From Helicobacter_D ganmani (GTDB taxonomy: Bacteria; Campylobacterota; Campylobacteria; Campylobacterales; Helicobacteraceae): 57,804 bases of DNA. Both the position numbers and the translations under genes were made by a program. The notes under the pieces are model-generated. The model saw only the letters and a program-made list of their open reading frames with translations. It was not told the DNA's origin and ran no database searches. Location of the stretch: the NCBI RefSeq assembly GCF_965138225.1, contig NZ_CBCSAX010000014.1; one strand, written 5' to 3'. Shown here piece after piece: positions 36,523 through 45,334 of the stretch (positions within the stretch are counted from its first letter, which is position 1; every line of letters starts with the position of its first letter).

Positions 36523-37851
36523 TTAGATTAACTCTCCCAAAAGTTGCGCACCTTTAATTTGACTGATTTTTACCTTGCAAATCTCTCCTACCAAATTGCG
36601 TCCCGCCTTAACACGCACAAGTTTGTTGGTATCGCTTCGCCCCTCAAGCAATAAATTTTCCTCATCAAAACTTTCAAACAAAATAGAATGAATTTTTCCT
36701 ATTTGCTTAAAATTATCTTCTGTTAAGATTTCTTTATGACGCTCTTTTAGAAGCATTAAACGCTCTTTTGCAACTTCCTCATCAACCAATTTCACACTCT
36801 TGTCCTCTTCTAACCATTTTTGAGCTTGCGTATGGGGACGAGATGAATAAATAAAACTATAAAGAGTATCAAAACGCACTTTCTCTAGCATATCTAAGGT
36901 GTCCAAAAAGTCTTCTTCGCTTTCTGTCGGGAATCCTACAATAATATCTGTCCCGACACTTAGGCAAGGAATGAGTGAGCGCATTTTTTCAATACGATTC
37001 AAAAACCATTCCTTAGTATATCCACGCCTCATTTTTTGCAGAATCGCATTAGAACCACTCTGTAAGGGCATATGAATGGACTTACAGATTTTGGGATTCC
37101 GCGCAAATTCGGAAATAAAATCATCGTCCATATGTAGAGGGTGTGGCGAAGTGAAACGAATGCGTTCCAACCCATTAATTTGAGAAATCTCATTTAAAAG
37201 TTGCGTGAAATTAATCGCACGATGTTCATTTGAAAAACGTTTCCCATAGTTATTGACATTTTGCCCAAGAAGCAGAATCTCTTTTACGCCATCGCCTACC
37301 ATACGTTTTGCTTCATCTAAAATCAGCGCAGCAGGGATTGAAATCTCATTTCCTCTTGTGTGCGGGACAATGCAATAAGTGCATTTTTTATCACAACCAA
37401 TAGAAATATTAATCATACCCTTTAAGGTGGAATTGGGATTTTGACTAAAAACATAAGCACTATCGTCGTAATCAATATCTACCCAAGCAACGCGTTTTTG
37501 GTGAATAATCTGCGAGATTTTAGAAACATTGCGCGCACCAAGCACAAAATCAACCGACTTGGAGCGTTTAAGAATCACATCTCCCAAATGGCTTGCTGTG
37601 CAACCACAAACGCCAATTTTTGCGTCTTGTTTTTTGAGTTTAGCATATTGTCCAATCTCTGAAAACAACTTTTTTTCTGGTTTTTCACGCACAGAACAAG
37701 TATTAATTAAAATTAAATCTGCTTCTTTTGGATTCTGCGTTAAAAAATAATGCTCCTTTTCTTGTAATTCCGCGATAATATGCGCACTATCGCGTTCATT
37801 CATTGCACAACCAAGAGTTTGGATATAAAGTTTTTTACCCAAAGGAATCAC
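36523..37851 (-). CDS. miaB: tRNA-2-methylthio-N6-dimethylallyladenosine synthase
   Basis: A 442-residue radical SAM methylthiotransferase. N-terminal UPF0004 domain with TLGCAMNERDS and CSVREKPEKK; the radical SAM cluster CDKKCTYC (in IGCDKKCTYCIVPHTRG) follows, and a C-terminal TRAM domain. It adds the 2-methylthio group to i6A37. Its start abuts the stop of the HP0268-like gene. Confidence 0.96.
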   Translation of the reverse strand: MIPLGKKLYIQTLGCAMNERDSAHIIAELQEKEHYFLTQNPKEADLILINTCSVREKPEKKLFSEIGQYAKLKKQDAKIGVCGCTASHLGDVILKRSKSVDFVLGARNVSKISQIIHQKRVAWVDIDYDDSAYVFSQNPNSTLKGMINISIGCDKKCTYCIVPHTRGNEISIPAALILDEAKRMVGDGVKEILLLGQNVNNYGKRFSNEHRAINFTQLLNEISQINGLERIRFTSPHPLHMDDDFISEFARNPKICKSIHMPLQSGSNAILQKMRRGYTKEWFLNRIEKMRSLIPCLSVGTDIIVGFPTESEEDFLDTLDMLEKVRFDTLYSFIYSSRPHTQAQKWLEEDKSVKLVDEEVAKERLMLLKERHKEILTEDNFKQIGKIHSILFESFDEENLLLEGRSDTNKLVRVKAGRNLVGEICKVKISQIKGAQLLGELI

Positions 37852-38094
37852 TTATAGAATATGCATTTCATACATATAATCACCCTCATCTAACCCATAA
37901 CGTACTTCACGAAAATAGGCTCGCTTGCCTTTTTTTTCGAAATATTCCAACAAAGATTGCATTTCTTTATGGGAATTTTCTTTATCACAATAGAAAATAT
38001 CAGATTTTTTTTCCTCTAACATTTCCTCTAATTTTTTAATTGTAACTTTTGTTGGCTTTTCATTAATATGTTCGCGTGCTAATTTAATATCCAT
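37852..38094 (-). CDS. HP0268-family small nuclease-like protein
   Basis: An 80-residue protein directly before miaB. It aligns by eye along its length with H. pylori HP0268 (also 80 residues, beside miaB): DIFYCDKENSHKEMQ against a similar segment, then F-x-K-K-G and EVRYGLDEGDYMYEMHIL. HP0268 has a small alpha/beta fold reported as a nicking endonuclease and purine-specific RNase. The cellular role is unclear. Immediate contact with miaB suggests coupled translation. Confidence 0.85.
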   Translation of the reverse strand: MDIKLAREHINEKPTKVTIKKLEEMLEEKKSDIFYCDKENSHKEMQSLLEYFEKKGKRAYFREVRYGLDEGDYMYEMHIL

Positions 38095-38305
38095 ATTTTC
38101 ACCCTTATTTTTGTAGAAAAATATTTGATTATATATATTTTTTACTTAAAAACTAATTTCAACAATGATTTATTTTTATGTTGCTTCCAAAACTTAATCA
38201 AGAATCTTTATAAATATAAAGCCCTTATAAAGAAAATTTAAACTAAAATAAGCCAAATTATTTTTTGAATTAACAAAACAAATTTTAAGAATTTAAGGAC
38301 AAAAT

Positions 38306-39433
38306 TTGGAAAAAATACTAGATATTATTGAAGGAATCGCCTATGAAAAAGGGCTTCCAATAGAAAGTGTTTCAGAGGCAGTTAAAGAAGCAGTCATTAA
38401 AGTTGCTAAAGAAACTTTAGATTCCAATATTTACTATGAAGCAGAAATTGATAAAAAAAATAAAACACTTCATCTTTACCAAGTAATTAGCGTATGCGAA
38501 AACGATAGCTCCGATGTAGAAGATAAAAATAATTTTATCTCGTTAAGTGAAGCCAAAAAACACGACAATGAAATTAAAGTGGGAGATGAATTGCGCTATG
38601 AATTAAGTCTAGAAGATATGAGCAGAAGTGCTGTAAATTCCCTCTTTAGAGAACTTGAATACAAAATCCAACGTTTAATTGAAGCGCAACTTTTTGATAA
38701 ATACAAATCACAAATTGGAAAAATCGTTAGCGGGAATGTCGTGCGGATTGATGATTTGGGAAATACTTATGTAGAAATTGATGAAATCCGCGCCATTTTA
38801 CCTAAGAAAAATCGTATCAAAGGTGAAGAATTTAACGTAGGACAAGTGATTGGCGCTGTGCTAAAGCACGTTGGGATTGACCGCCAAAATGGAATCACTA
38901 TTGAATTAAGTCGCACAACACCCAAAATGCTAGAAGAGCTTTTGAGATTAGAAGTACCAGAAATCAAGGACGGGGAAGTAGAAATTGTCAATTGTGCAAG
39001 GATTCCGGGAGAACGCGCGAAAGTCGCCTTAAAAACCATTTCTGCAAAAATTGACCCTGTGGGCGCAACAGTTGGTATTAAGGGTGTGCGTATCAATGCT
39101 GTCTCAAAAGAACTTAAAAACGAAAGCATTGATTGTATAGAGTATTCTGCGCAACCAGAAATTTACATTGCGCGTGCGCTTTCTCCTGCTCTTGTCATTA
39201 GCGTAGCACTAGACGAAAATAAAGCTATCGTCAATATCACAAGCGAACAAAAACCCAAAGCCATTGGCAAAAGTGGAATCAATATCCGCCTAGCCTCTAT
39301 GCTCACGGGATTTGAAATTGAACTAAAAGAGATTGATAACCTCAATCAAAGCACAAAACAAACGACTGAAACTAATTCGCAAGAAGCACCTAAAAATAAT
39401 CTTGATATTCTTTCTTCACTTTTTAAAGAATAA
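38306..39433 (+). CDS. nusA: Transcription termination/antitermination protein NusA
   Basis: A 375-residue NusA starting at TTG 38306 after AAGGAC. N-terminal RNA polymerase-binding domain, S1 domain (IGKIVSGNVVRIDDLGNTYVEI), and two KH domains (VGATVGIKGVRINAV; KAIGKSGINIRLA). The C-terminal acidic repeats of E. coli NusA are absent, as usual here. The 211-bp gap before it is AT-rich with a CTTTATA/TATAAAG inverted repeat at 38206-38221 of unclear meaning. Confidence 0.96.
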   Translation: MEKILDIIEGIAYEKGLPIESVSEAVKEAVIKVAKETLDSNIYYEAEIDKKNKTLHLYQVISVCENDSSDVEDKNNFISLSEAKKHDNEIKVGDELRYELSLEDMSRSAVNSLFRELEYKIQRLIEAQLFDKYKSQIGKIVSGNVVRIDDLGNTYVEIDEIRAILPKKNRIKGEEFNVGQVIGAVLKHVGIDRQNGITIELSRTTPKMLEELLRLEVPEIKDGEVEIVNCARIPGERAKVALKTISAKIDPVGATVGIKGVRINAVSKELKNESIDCIEYSAQPEIYIARALSPALVISVALDENKAIVNITSEQKPKAIGKSGINIRLASMLTGFEIELKEIDNLNQSTKQTTETNSQEAPKNNLDILSSLFKE

Positions 39434-39554
39434 TTTTAAGAATAAAGATTTGTCTTTTACCGCTTTTTAAATGTTTTTAGAATAGAATCTCAAGCTTTAA
39501 TTGGATTGTTTTTAAAAAACAAAATATATAGATTTTAGAGAATTTGGAGTTTTT

Positions 39555-41012
39555 ATGATTGGCTGGATGCAAAAACACAAAAAATATTTAATCATTACCA
39601 TATGGATTAGCACTATTGCTTTTGTTGGTGCGGGATTTGTAGGCTGGGGAAGTTATAGTTTTTCAAGCACGAGCAATGCAGTTGCGGTAGTTGGGGATAG
39701 AAAAATTAGCATTGAAAAACTACAACGCGAATATGCAAAACTCTATAATCTCTATAATCAGCTTTTTAATGGAGACTTAGACAATGAGCAGGCTAAAAAA
39801 ATAGGGATTGAGGAACAAGCTTTAAACAATCTTATTTCACGGGCTCTAAGGCTTAACTATGCTTATGATTTAGGATTGCGTATCAGCAAAGAAGAAGTGA
39901 TTGATGCCCTAATCGCAATGGATACTTTCCAAAATAATGGTCAATTTGATAATGAAATTTACAAACGTCTTTTAGCAGACAATCAACTACGTCCAAAAGA
40001 TTTTGAAGAAGAATTGGGTGAAAGTTTGTTGCTTGAAAAACTAAATGCTATTTTGGAGATTCCATTAACTCCACTTGAAACCGAAATGATGGGTGCTATC
40101 TATTTTACAGAAGACCATGTCAAAATTCATATTCTCAAACAATCTGACATCACTTTCACTCCCGCTCAAGAAGCTATTAAAAAATATTGGGAAGAAAATC
40201 AAGATATTTATCAAACGGAACGTGGCTACGAAATTGCAAGCATTTTAATCTCTCCTGATAGCATAGGAGCAAATGAAGAAAATCTCAAAAAATATTATGA
40301 GGATTTTAAAAACCAATTCTTAAATGCCAATGGGCAGCTTTTGACTTTCCAAGAAGCAAAAGAACAAGTTTTGGAAAAATACAAAGACGCGCAGGCAGAA
40401 AAGGAATCCCTAAAAGAATATATTGCTTTACGCAAAGGAGAAAACTCTAAAGCAGAAATAAGCACCCTCTATGAAGGTGATGAAACTTATGGGGTAGAAT
40501 TTTTAGACTTACTTAGTCAAGCCAAAGAACAAAGCACCATTAAACCTATCAAAACAAAAAAAGGCTACCTCACCGCAAAGGTGATAAAAATTATTCCAAG
40601 CAAGCCAAAAACCTATGAAGCAGCCAAATTAGACGCCACAGAAGATTTTATTAATTTTGAAAAAGCAAAATTATTAGAAGAAAAAGCAAAATCTCAATTA
40701 GCAAACTTTCAAGGTGTGGATGTGGGCTATTTAAGTCGTGAAAGTCGTGCGGTTTTAAAGGGCTTAAACGAACAAGAAAGTCAAGATTTTATCTCCCAAC
40801 TTTTTACGAAAACTAAAGCAAAAGATTACATTTTCTTGCAAGATAAGATAATTTTATATGAAATCCTTGACCAAAGACTAAAAAATTCTGATATAATGGC
40901 AAAAAATTTAGATTTTTTAACACAAAATGGTATGCAAGTCAAATCTCGTCTCGTTGATGTCGCCTTTATGGAACATTTATTGAAAATTTATAAAATTGTT
41001 AAAAAAATCTAA
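39555..41012 (+). CDS. SurA/PpiD-like periplasmic folding factor
   Basis: A 485-residue protein with an N-terminal membrane anchor (KYLIITIWISTIAFVGAGFVGW), a SurA-N-like helical domain with VVGDRKISIEKLQREYAKLY (about residues 35-165), and a middle domain with parvulin-like traits (EQSTIKPIKTKKGYLTAKVI). It probably helps fold outer-membrane proteins. The position before ftsA corresponds to HP0977. Peptidyl-prolyl isomerase residues are not clear, so it may be chaperone only. Confidence 0.85.
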   Translation: MIGWMQKHKKYLIITIWISTIAFVGAGFVGWGSYSFSSTSNAVAVVGDRKISIEKLQREYAKLYNLYNQLFNGDLDNEQAKKIGIEEQALNNLISRALRLNYAYDLGLRISKEEVIDALIAMDTFQNNGQFDNEIYKRLLADNQLRPKDFEEELGESLLLEKLNAILEIPLTPLETEMMGAIYFTEDHVKIHILKQSDITFTPAQEAIKKYWEENQDIYQTERGYEIASILISPDSIGANEENLKKYYEDFKNQFLNANGQLLTFQEAKEQVLEKYKDAQAEKESLKEYIALRKGENSKAEISTLYEGDETYGVEFLDLLSQAKEQSTIKPIKTKKGYLTAKVIKIIPSKPKTYEAAKLDATEDFINFEKAKLLEEKAKSQLANFQGVDVGYLSRESRAVLKGLNEQESQDFISQLFTKTKAKDYIFLQDKIILYEILDQRLKNSDIMAKNLDFLTQNGMQVKSRLVDVAFMEHLLKIYKIVKKI

Positions 41013-41056
41013 ATGTTTAAAACATATAGAAACGAATTGTAGCAAAGGACAAGGAT

Positions 41057-42463
41057 TTGGAGCAAATACTTTTAGGTATTGATATAGGTTCAACAAAAAT
41101 CTGTGCAATCATTGCAAACTGCAAAGATGGAGTTCCTCATATCATTGGCACAGGGTTTCATAAATCACAAGGACTTAAAAAAGGCTCAATCACTAATATA
41201 GAACAAGCGAGTCGCGCCATTAAAGATGCCGTAAATGACGCAAAACGTGTGGCAGGCACAAATATTAATAAAGCTGTTATTTCTATCTCTAGTGCTTACA
41301 CCAAAAGCACTGATAGTTCCGGAGTGCTTAATTGTCTAAATAATGAAATTGGAATCAAAGAAATCAATCGCGTGATTCAGAGTGCGCTTTATAATGCCTC
41401 TATTCCAAACGAATACGAAGTGGTGCATATTTTACCCTATAATTTTAAATTAGACGACCAAGATTTCATTGATGACCCTATGGGAATGAGTGGCGGTCGC
41501 CTAGAAGTTTCTGTGCGCATTATTACTGCACAAAAATTAAGCTTAGGGAATCTCAAAAAAGCCATTAAAACTGCGGGAATTGAGATTGAAAACATTGTGC
41601 TTGCCTCTTATGCTTCGTCTATTGCTGTTTTAACTGAAGATGAGAAAAATCTAGGAGTTGCTTGTATAGATATGGGTGGGAGCACTTGTGAGTTAATGAT
41701 TCATGTTGGAAACTCCTTGCGTTATAATGACTTTTTAGGTGTAGGTTCTAATCATATCACGAATGACTTGGCAATGGCATTGCACACGCCGCAATCTATT
41801 GCAGAACAAGTAAAGATTCAATATGGTGGCTTTCCAAGAACTTCAGAAGATACAGAGAATCTAATTGAGATTCCAAGTATAGGTGGTAGCGACAATGACA
41901 AACATCAAGTTTCACTTGCGGTGGTGCACAATGTCGTCTATGCACGTGTAGAAGAAACACTAATGATTCTAGCCAAATCATTAGAGCATAGCAACCTAAA
42001 AGACCAGCTAGGAAGTGGAATCGTACTTACAGGTGGTATGGTGCAACTAGATGGAATCCGTGATTTAGCAGCTGCGCTCTTTAATGCACCTGTGCGTCTT
42101 GCGAATCCCATAGAAATTGATGGTTTATTCACAGACTTAAAGGGACCAGAATGCTCCACAGCAATCGGGCTGATTCTTTATGCTTCAGGCAAATATACCA
42201 ACTATGAAATTGATTCGGAAAAACGCATTCGCTATCTTAATGAAAAACTAGGAGAAGAGACAGAGCAATTATCAAAAAACATTCATCTTATCAATCCTTT
42301 GCAAGAGAAACAATCTAGTATTGCAAATCCCGTCAATAGCATCCCAAAAAGCGCGGCAGATATTAAACAAGATTTAAGTAATATCACAGAAATTAAGAAA
42401 ATCCAACCCAAAAATAACAATTTCATAAGACAGATGTGGGAAAAACTTACCCAAATGTTTTGA
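41057..42463 (+). CDS. ftsA: Cell division protein FtsA
   Basis: A 468-residue actin-like protein that tethers FtsZ to the membrane. It starts at TTG 41057 after AAGGACAAGG. Motifs: LLGIDIGSTKICAII (phosphate 1), ACIDMGGSTCEL (phosphate 2), GSGIVLTGGMVQLDGI (adenosine). The C-terminal NNFIRQMWEKLTQMF is the amphipathic membrane-targeting helix. Followed 23 bases later by ftsZ. Confidence 0.96.
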   Translation: MEQILLGIDIGSTKICAIIANCKDGVPHIIGTGFHKSQGLKKGSITNIEQASRAIKDAVNDAKRVAGTNINKAVISISSAYTKSTDSSGVLNCLNNEIGIKEINRVIQSALYNASIPNEYEVVHILPYNFKLDDQDFIDDPMGMSGGRLEVSVRIITAQKLSLGNLKKAIKTAGIEIENIVLASYASSIAVLTEDEKNLGVACIDMGGSTCELMIHVGNSLRYNDFLGVGSNHITNDLAMALHTPQSIAEQVKIQYGGFPRTSEDTENLIEIPSIGGSDNDKHQVSLAVVHNVVYARVEETLMILAKSLEHSNLKDQLGSGIVLTGGMVQLDGIRDLAAALFNAPVRLANPIEIDGLFTDLKGPECSTAIGLILYASGKYTNYEIDSEKRIRYLNEKLGEETEQLSKNIHLINPLQEKQSSIANPVNSIPKSAADIKQDLSNITEIKKIQPKNNNFIRQMWEKLTQMF

Positions 42464-42486
42464 TTTAATTTAGGAGGAATAAAACA

Positions 42487-43662
42487 ATGATAGAAGTTCA
42501 AGAAGTTAGCCCAAAATTCGGTGCAAACATTAAAGTAATCGGTGTCGGTGGTGGTGGCAGCAATATGATTGGGCATCTAATCAATACAGGGACTTACGAA
42601 GGAATTGAATTAGCAGTCGCAAACACAGACGCGCAAGCTATTAATAGCTCTAATGCACCAATTAGAATCCAACTTGGAGCAAAACTCACAAAAGGTTTAG
42701 GGGCGGGAATGAAGCCTCAAGTGGGCAAAGACGCAGCATTAGAGAGCTATGAAGAACTAAAACAATTCTTAGAAAATACTGATATTGTCTTTATTTCTGC
42801 TGGGCTTGGTGGAGGAACAGGAACAGGTGCAGCACCTGTGATTGCTAAAGCAGCAAAAGAAGTAGGAGCACTCACAGTTTCCATTGTTACTAAACCTTTC
42901 CGCTGGGAAGGAAGACAACGCGCCAAACTAGCCGAAGAAGGATATCGTGAATTAAAAGCAGAAAGTGATTCTATTGTTGTAATCCCTAATGAAAAACTCC
43001 TCTCTATTGTAGATAAAAATCTTGGATTAAAAGATAGCTTTAGAATCGTTGATGATGTTCTTGTGCGAGCCGTAAATGGAATGAGTGGGGTAATTTTATC
43101 CCATAGTGCGGGTGATATTAATGTGGATTTTGCCGATGTTAAAACCGTAATGCACCACAAAGGTATGGCACTTATGGGAATTGGTGAATCTAGCGGTGCA
43201 GATGCTGCAAAAGAGGCAATTAAAATGGCAATTGAATCTCCTTTGTTTGATAATATGTCTATTAATGGTGCAAAAGGTGTTTTGGTGCATTTCTACTTCA
43301 ATCCTGATTATCCATTGGCTGAAATTTCTAATGCAATGGAAATCGTAGAGGGCAATACAGACCCAGAAGCAGAGGTCATCTTTGGAACAACAACAGATTC
43401 GAGTTTAGAGCGCGATAAAGTTAGAATCACAATCGTTGCCACAGGATTTGAACGTGATGTAGCACAATCTACTTCCAATCCTCAAGAAGTAAGTCAAAAC
43501 GAAGAAAGCTCCACATTAAAACTTGTAAATCCTAAAGATATGAGTCAAAAAATCAACCAACAAGATAGCATTACACTTGCAAGAAAAAAAGTCAGTGGCG
43601 GAGAATTTGCTAATGATGATTTTTTAGATATTCCTGCATTCTTACGCCGACAAATGGATTAA
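42487..43662 (+). CDS. ftsZ: Cell division protein FtsZ
   Basis: A 391-residue tubulin homologue that forms the Z ring. GVGGGGSNMI, the tubulin signature GLGGGTGTGAAPVIA, and a variable linker from about residue 325. The conserved C-terminal tail is FLDIPAFLRRQMD, the FtsA-binding peptide. Good AGGAGG-like site (TTTAGGAGGAAT) upstream. Confidence 0.98.
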   Translation: MIEVQEVSPKFGANIKVIGVGGGGSNMIGHLINTGTYEGIELAVANTDAQAINSSNAPIRIQLGAKLTKGLGAGMKPQVGKDAALESYEELKQFLENTDIVFISAGLGGGTGTGAAPVIAKAAKEVGALTVSIVTKPFRWEGRQRAKLAEEGYRELKAESDSIVVIPNEKLLSIVDKNLGLKDSFRIVDDVLVRAVNGMSGVILSHSAGDINVDFADVKTVMHHKGMALMGIGESSGADAAKEAIKMAIESPLFDNMSINGAKGVLVHFYFNPDYPLAEISNAMEIVEGNTDPEAEVIFGTTTDSSLERDKVRITIVATGFERDVAQSTSNPQEVSQNEESSTLKLVNPKDMSQKINQQDSITLARKKVSGGEFANDDFLDIPAFLRRQMD

Positions 43663-43687
43663 TTTTTCTTCAAATGACTGACAGCAA

Positions 43688-43726
43688 TTAACTATTGTTG
43701 GTCATTTATTGCCCAACAATAGTTAA
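43688..43726 (+). promoter_or_regulatory. 14-bp perfect hairpin between ftsZ and the TSUP gene
   Basis: TTAACTATTGTTGG (43688-43701) and CCAACAATAGTTAA (43713-43726) around an 11-nt loop. Arm 2 ends at the A-A of AAGGAT, the ribosome-binding site of the next gene, so the hairpin may affect its translation; it could also be an operator or a weak terminator. No U run follows. Confidence 0.7.
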
Positions 43727-43735
43727 GGATTACAA

Positions 43736-44503
43736 ATGCAAGAGATATTATCTGAATTTGATTTTTTGATGTTATTTTTTTTGTTTGTTGCAGCTTTTGT
43801 GGCGGGATTTGTGGATTCTATTGCTGGAGGTGGCGGAATGATTACAATCCCTGTTCTCCTGATTAGTGGAATCCCACCCATTGAAGCCCTAGCGACCAAC
43901 AAATTTCAATCCACTTTTGGTAGCTTTTCCGCAGCTTATCACTTCTACAAGAAAGGTTATTTAAATCTCAAACGCGCACTTCCTTTTGCATTGCTTGTCT
44001 TTGCATTTTCAGCACTTGGCACAATAAGTGTGCAGTTTATCCAAACAGATTCACTCTCCAAGATTTTACCTTTTTTAATTCTTATCTTTGGCATTTATTT
44101 CTTATTTTCACCCAAGATTACCGAAGAACAAAGAGCAACAACTATTCATCAAGGATTCTTAATTTTAGCCTTTACCTGCATTGGCTTTTATGATGGCTTT
44201 TTTGGACCTGGCACAGGCTCTTTTCTGATGCTTGCGCTTATTCTATTGGGTGGATTTGGGCTAACACAAAGTCTAGCCCAAGCAAAATTTTACAATTTTT
44301 CTACCAATGTTGCTTCTTTGGTTTTTTTTGCGCTCGGTGGAAAGATACTTTTCATCATCGGAATCGTAATGGCATTAGGACAATTTATCGGCGCAAATCT
44401 AGGCTCACGTGCTGCAATTACCTATGGAATCCGCATTATCAAGCCTTTGATTGTTATTGTTTCTTTTGTAATGGCAGCAAAATTACTCTATGAACAATTT
44501 TAG
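43736..44503 (+). CDS. TSUP (TauE/SafE)-family membrane transporter
   Basis: A 255-residue polytopic protein of about eight helices in two similar halves. Family motifs: the first repeat FVAGFVDSIAGGGGMITIPVLLISG and PPIEALATNKFQST, with GFYDGFFGPGTGSFLM in the second half. TSUP proteins export sulfite or organosulfonates or act as anion exporters. The substrate cannot be read from sequence. Confidence 0.9.
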   Translation: MQEILSEFDFLMLFFLFVAAFVAGFVDSIAGGGGMITIPVLLISGIPPIEALATNKFQSTFGSFSAAYHFYKKGYLNLKRALPFALLVFAFSALGTISVQFIQTDSLSKILPFLILIFGIYFLFSPKITEEQRATTIHQGFLILAFTCIGFYDGFFGPGTGSFLMLALILLGGFGLTQSLAQAKFYNFSTNVASLVFFALGGKILFIIGIVMALGQFIGANLGSRAAITYGIRIIKPLIVIVSFVMAAKLLYEQF

Positions 44504-44523
44504 TTTGTATTTAGAAGCAACCA

Positions 44524-45066
44524 ATGTCTAATCTAGCCAAAACTTTGGAATCCATACACCACCCTTTTAAGCCAATCAAAGATTCTAACTCCAAAATTTT
44601 AATTTTAGGTTCTTTTCCCTCTGTGGCTTCAAGGGAGCAAGATTTTTATTATTCTCACCCACGCAATCGTTTTTGGGAAGTACTTGGGAGATTATTTGAA
44701 TATAAAGACTTAAGAACAAAAAATCACGAAGAAAAAATCACTTTTTTATTGACACAAAAAATTGCACTCTATGATGTTTGTGCAGAATGCACAATTACAA
44801 AATCTAGTGATGGAAGCATTAAGAATCCTAAACCCATTCTTTTGGAATCCCTCTTGCAAAACACACAAATACAACACATTTTTCTTAATGGCAAAAAAGC
44901 AGCACAAATCTACCAAAAAGCCTTTAAGGATTCTAAAGTAACCTCTTTGCCTCATACTACTTTGCCCTCCACAAGTCCCGCCAATGCAAAATGGAATCTT
45001 GAGAGACTCTGCCAAGAATGGCGCGCTATTTTGATAGCTTTACGAAATAAAAACGAAATCTATTAA
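44524..45066 (+). CDS. DNA-deoxyinosine glycosylase-like protein
   Basis: A 180-residue member of the uracil-DNA glycosylase superfamily, hypoxanthine (deoxyinosine) type. The family signature is ILILGSFPSVASREQDFYY followed by HPRNRFWEVLG, and later HIFLNGKKAAQIYQK and SLPHTTLPSTSPAN. It would remove deaminated adenine from DNA. The gene begins 20 bases after the TSUP stop. Confidence 0.85.
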   Translation: MSNLAKTLESIHHPFKPIKDSNSKILILGSFPSVASREQDFYYSHPRNRFWEVLGRLFEYKDLRTKNHEEKITFLLTQKIALYDVCAECTITKSSDGSIKNPKPILLESLLQNTQIQHIFLNGKKAAQIYQKAFKDSKVTSLPHTTLPSTSPANAKWNLERLCQEWRAILIALRNKNEIY

Positions 45067-45095
45067 AGTTTTATGCCCCTTTAAAGAAAAAAAGA

Positions 45096-45101
45096 TAAAA
45101 T
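45096..45101 (+). promoter_or_regulatory. -10 element for the tRNA-Met/Arg pair
   Basis: TAAAAT preceded by GA, about 20 bases before tRNA-Met. A moderate match; the tRNAs could also be cotranscribed from the glycosylase gene. Confidence 0.4.
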
Positions 45102-45121
45102 TTCATTTCCGCTTTTGGTAT

Positions 45122-45199
45122 GCCAAGGTAGCTCAGCTGGTTTAGAGCGCTGGTCTCATAAGCCGGAGGTCGGGAGTTCAAGTCTCCCCTTTGGTACCA
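45122..45199 (+). tRNA. tRNA-Met (CAT), elongator-type
   Basis: 78 nt including CCA. Acceptor GCCAAGG pairs with CTTTGGT with G-U wobbles; the anticodon loop CTCATAA gives CAT. The T arm GGGAG/CTCCC is perfect. A G1-U72 pair is not the unpaired C1-A72 of initiator tRNA, so elongator (or, less likely, lysidine Ile) is favoured. Confidence 0.92.
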
Positions 45200-45202
45200 A
45201 GT

Positions 45203-45279
45203 GCGCTCATAGCTCAGCTGGATAGAGCAACGGCCTTCTAAGCCGTAGGTCAGAGGTTCGAATCCTCTTGGGCGTACCA
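45203..45279 (+). tRNA. tRNA-Arg (TCT)
   Basis: 77 nt with encoded CCA. Anticodon stem ACGGC/GCCGT, loop CTTCTAA, anticodon TCT. Acceptor GCGCTCA pairs with TGGGCGT with two G-U pairs. Lies 3 nt after tRNA-Met. Confidence 0.95.
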
Positions 45280-45334
45280 CTTACCCAAAATTTAACTATA
45301 AATTTCAACTAAACTTCACCTTAAAAGGAAAAAT

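Noticed and set aside
42747..43160. 137-codon open frame on minus across ftsZ
   Set aside because: It is antisense to the FtsZ GTPase domain, and Ser/Thr-rich composition follows from codon complement.
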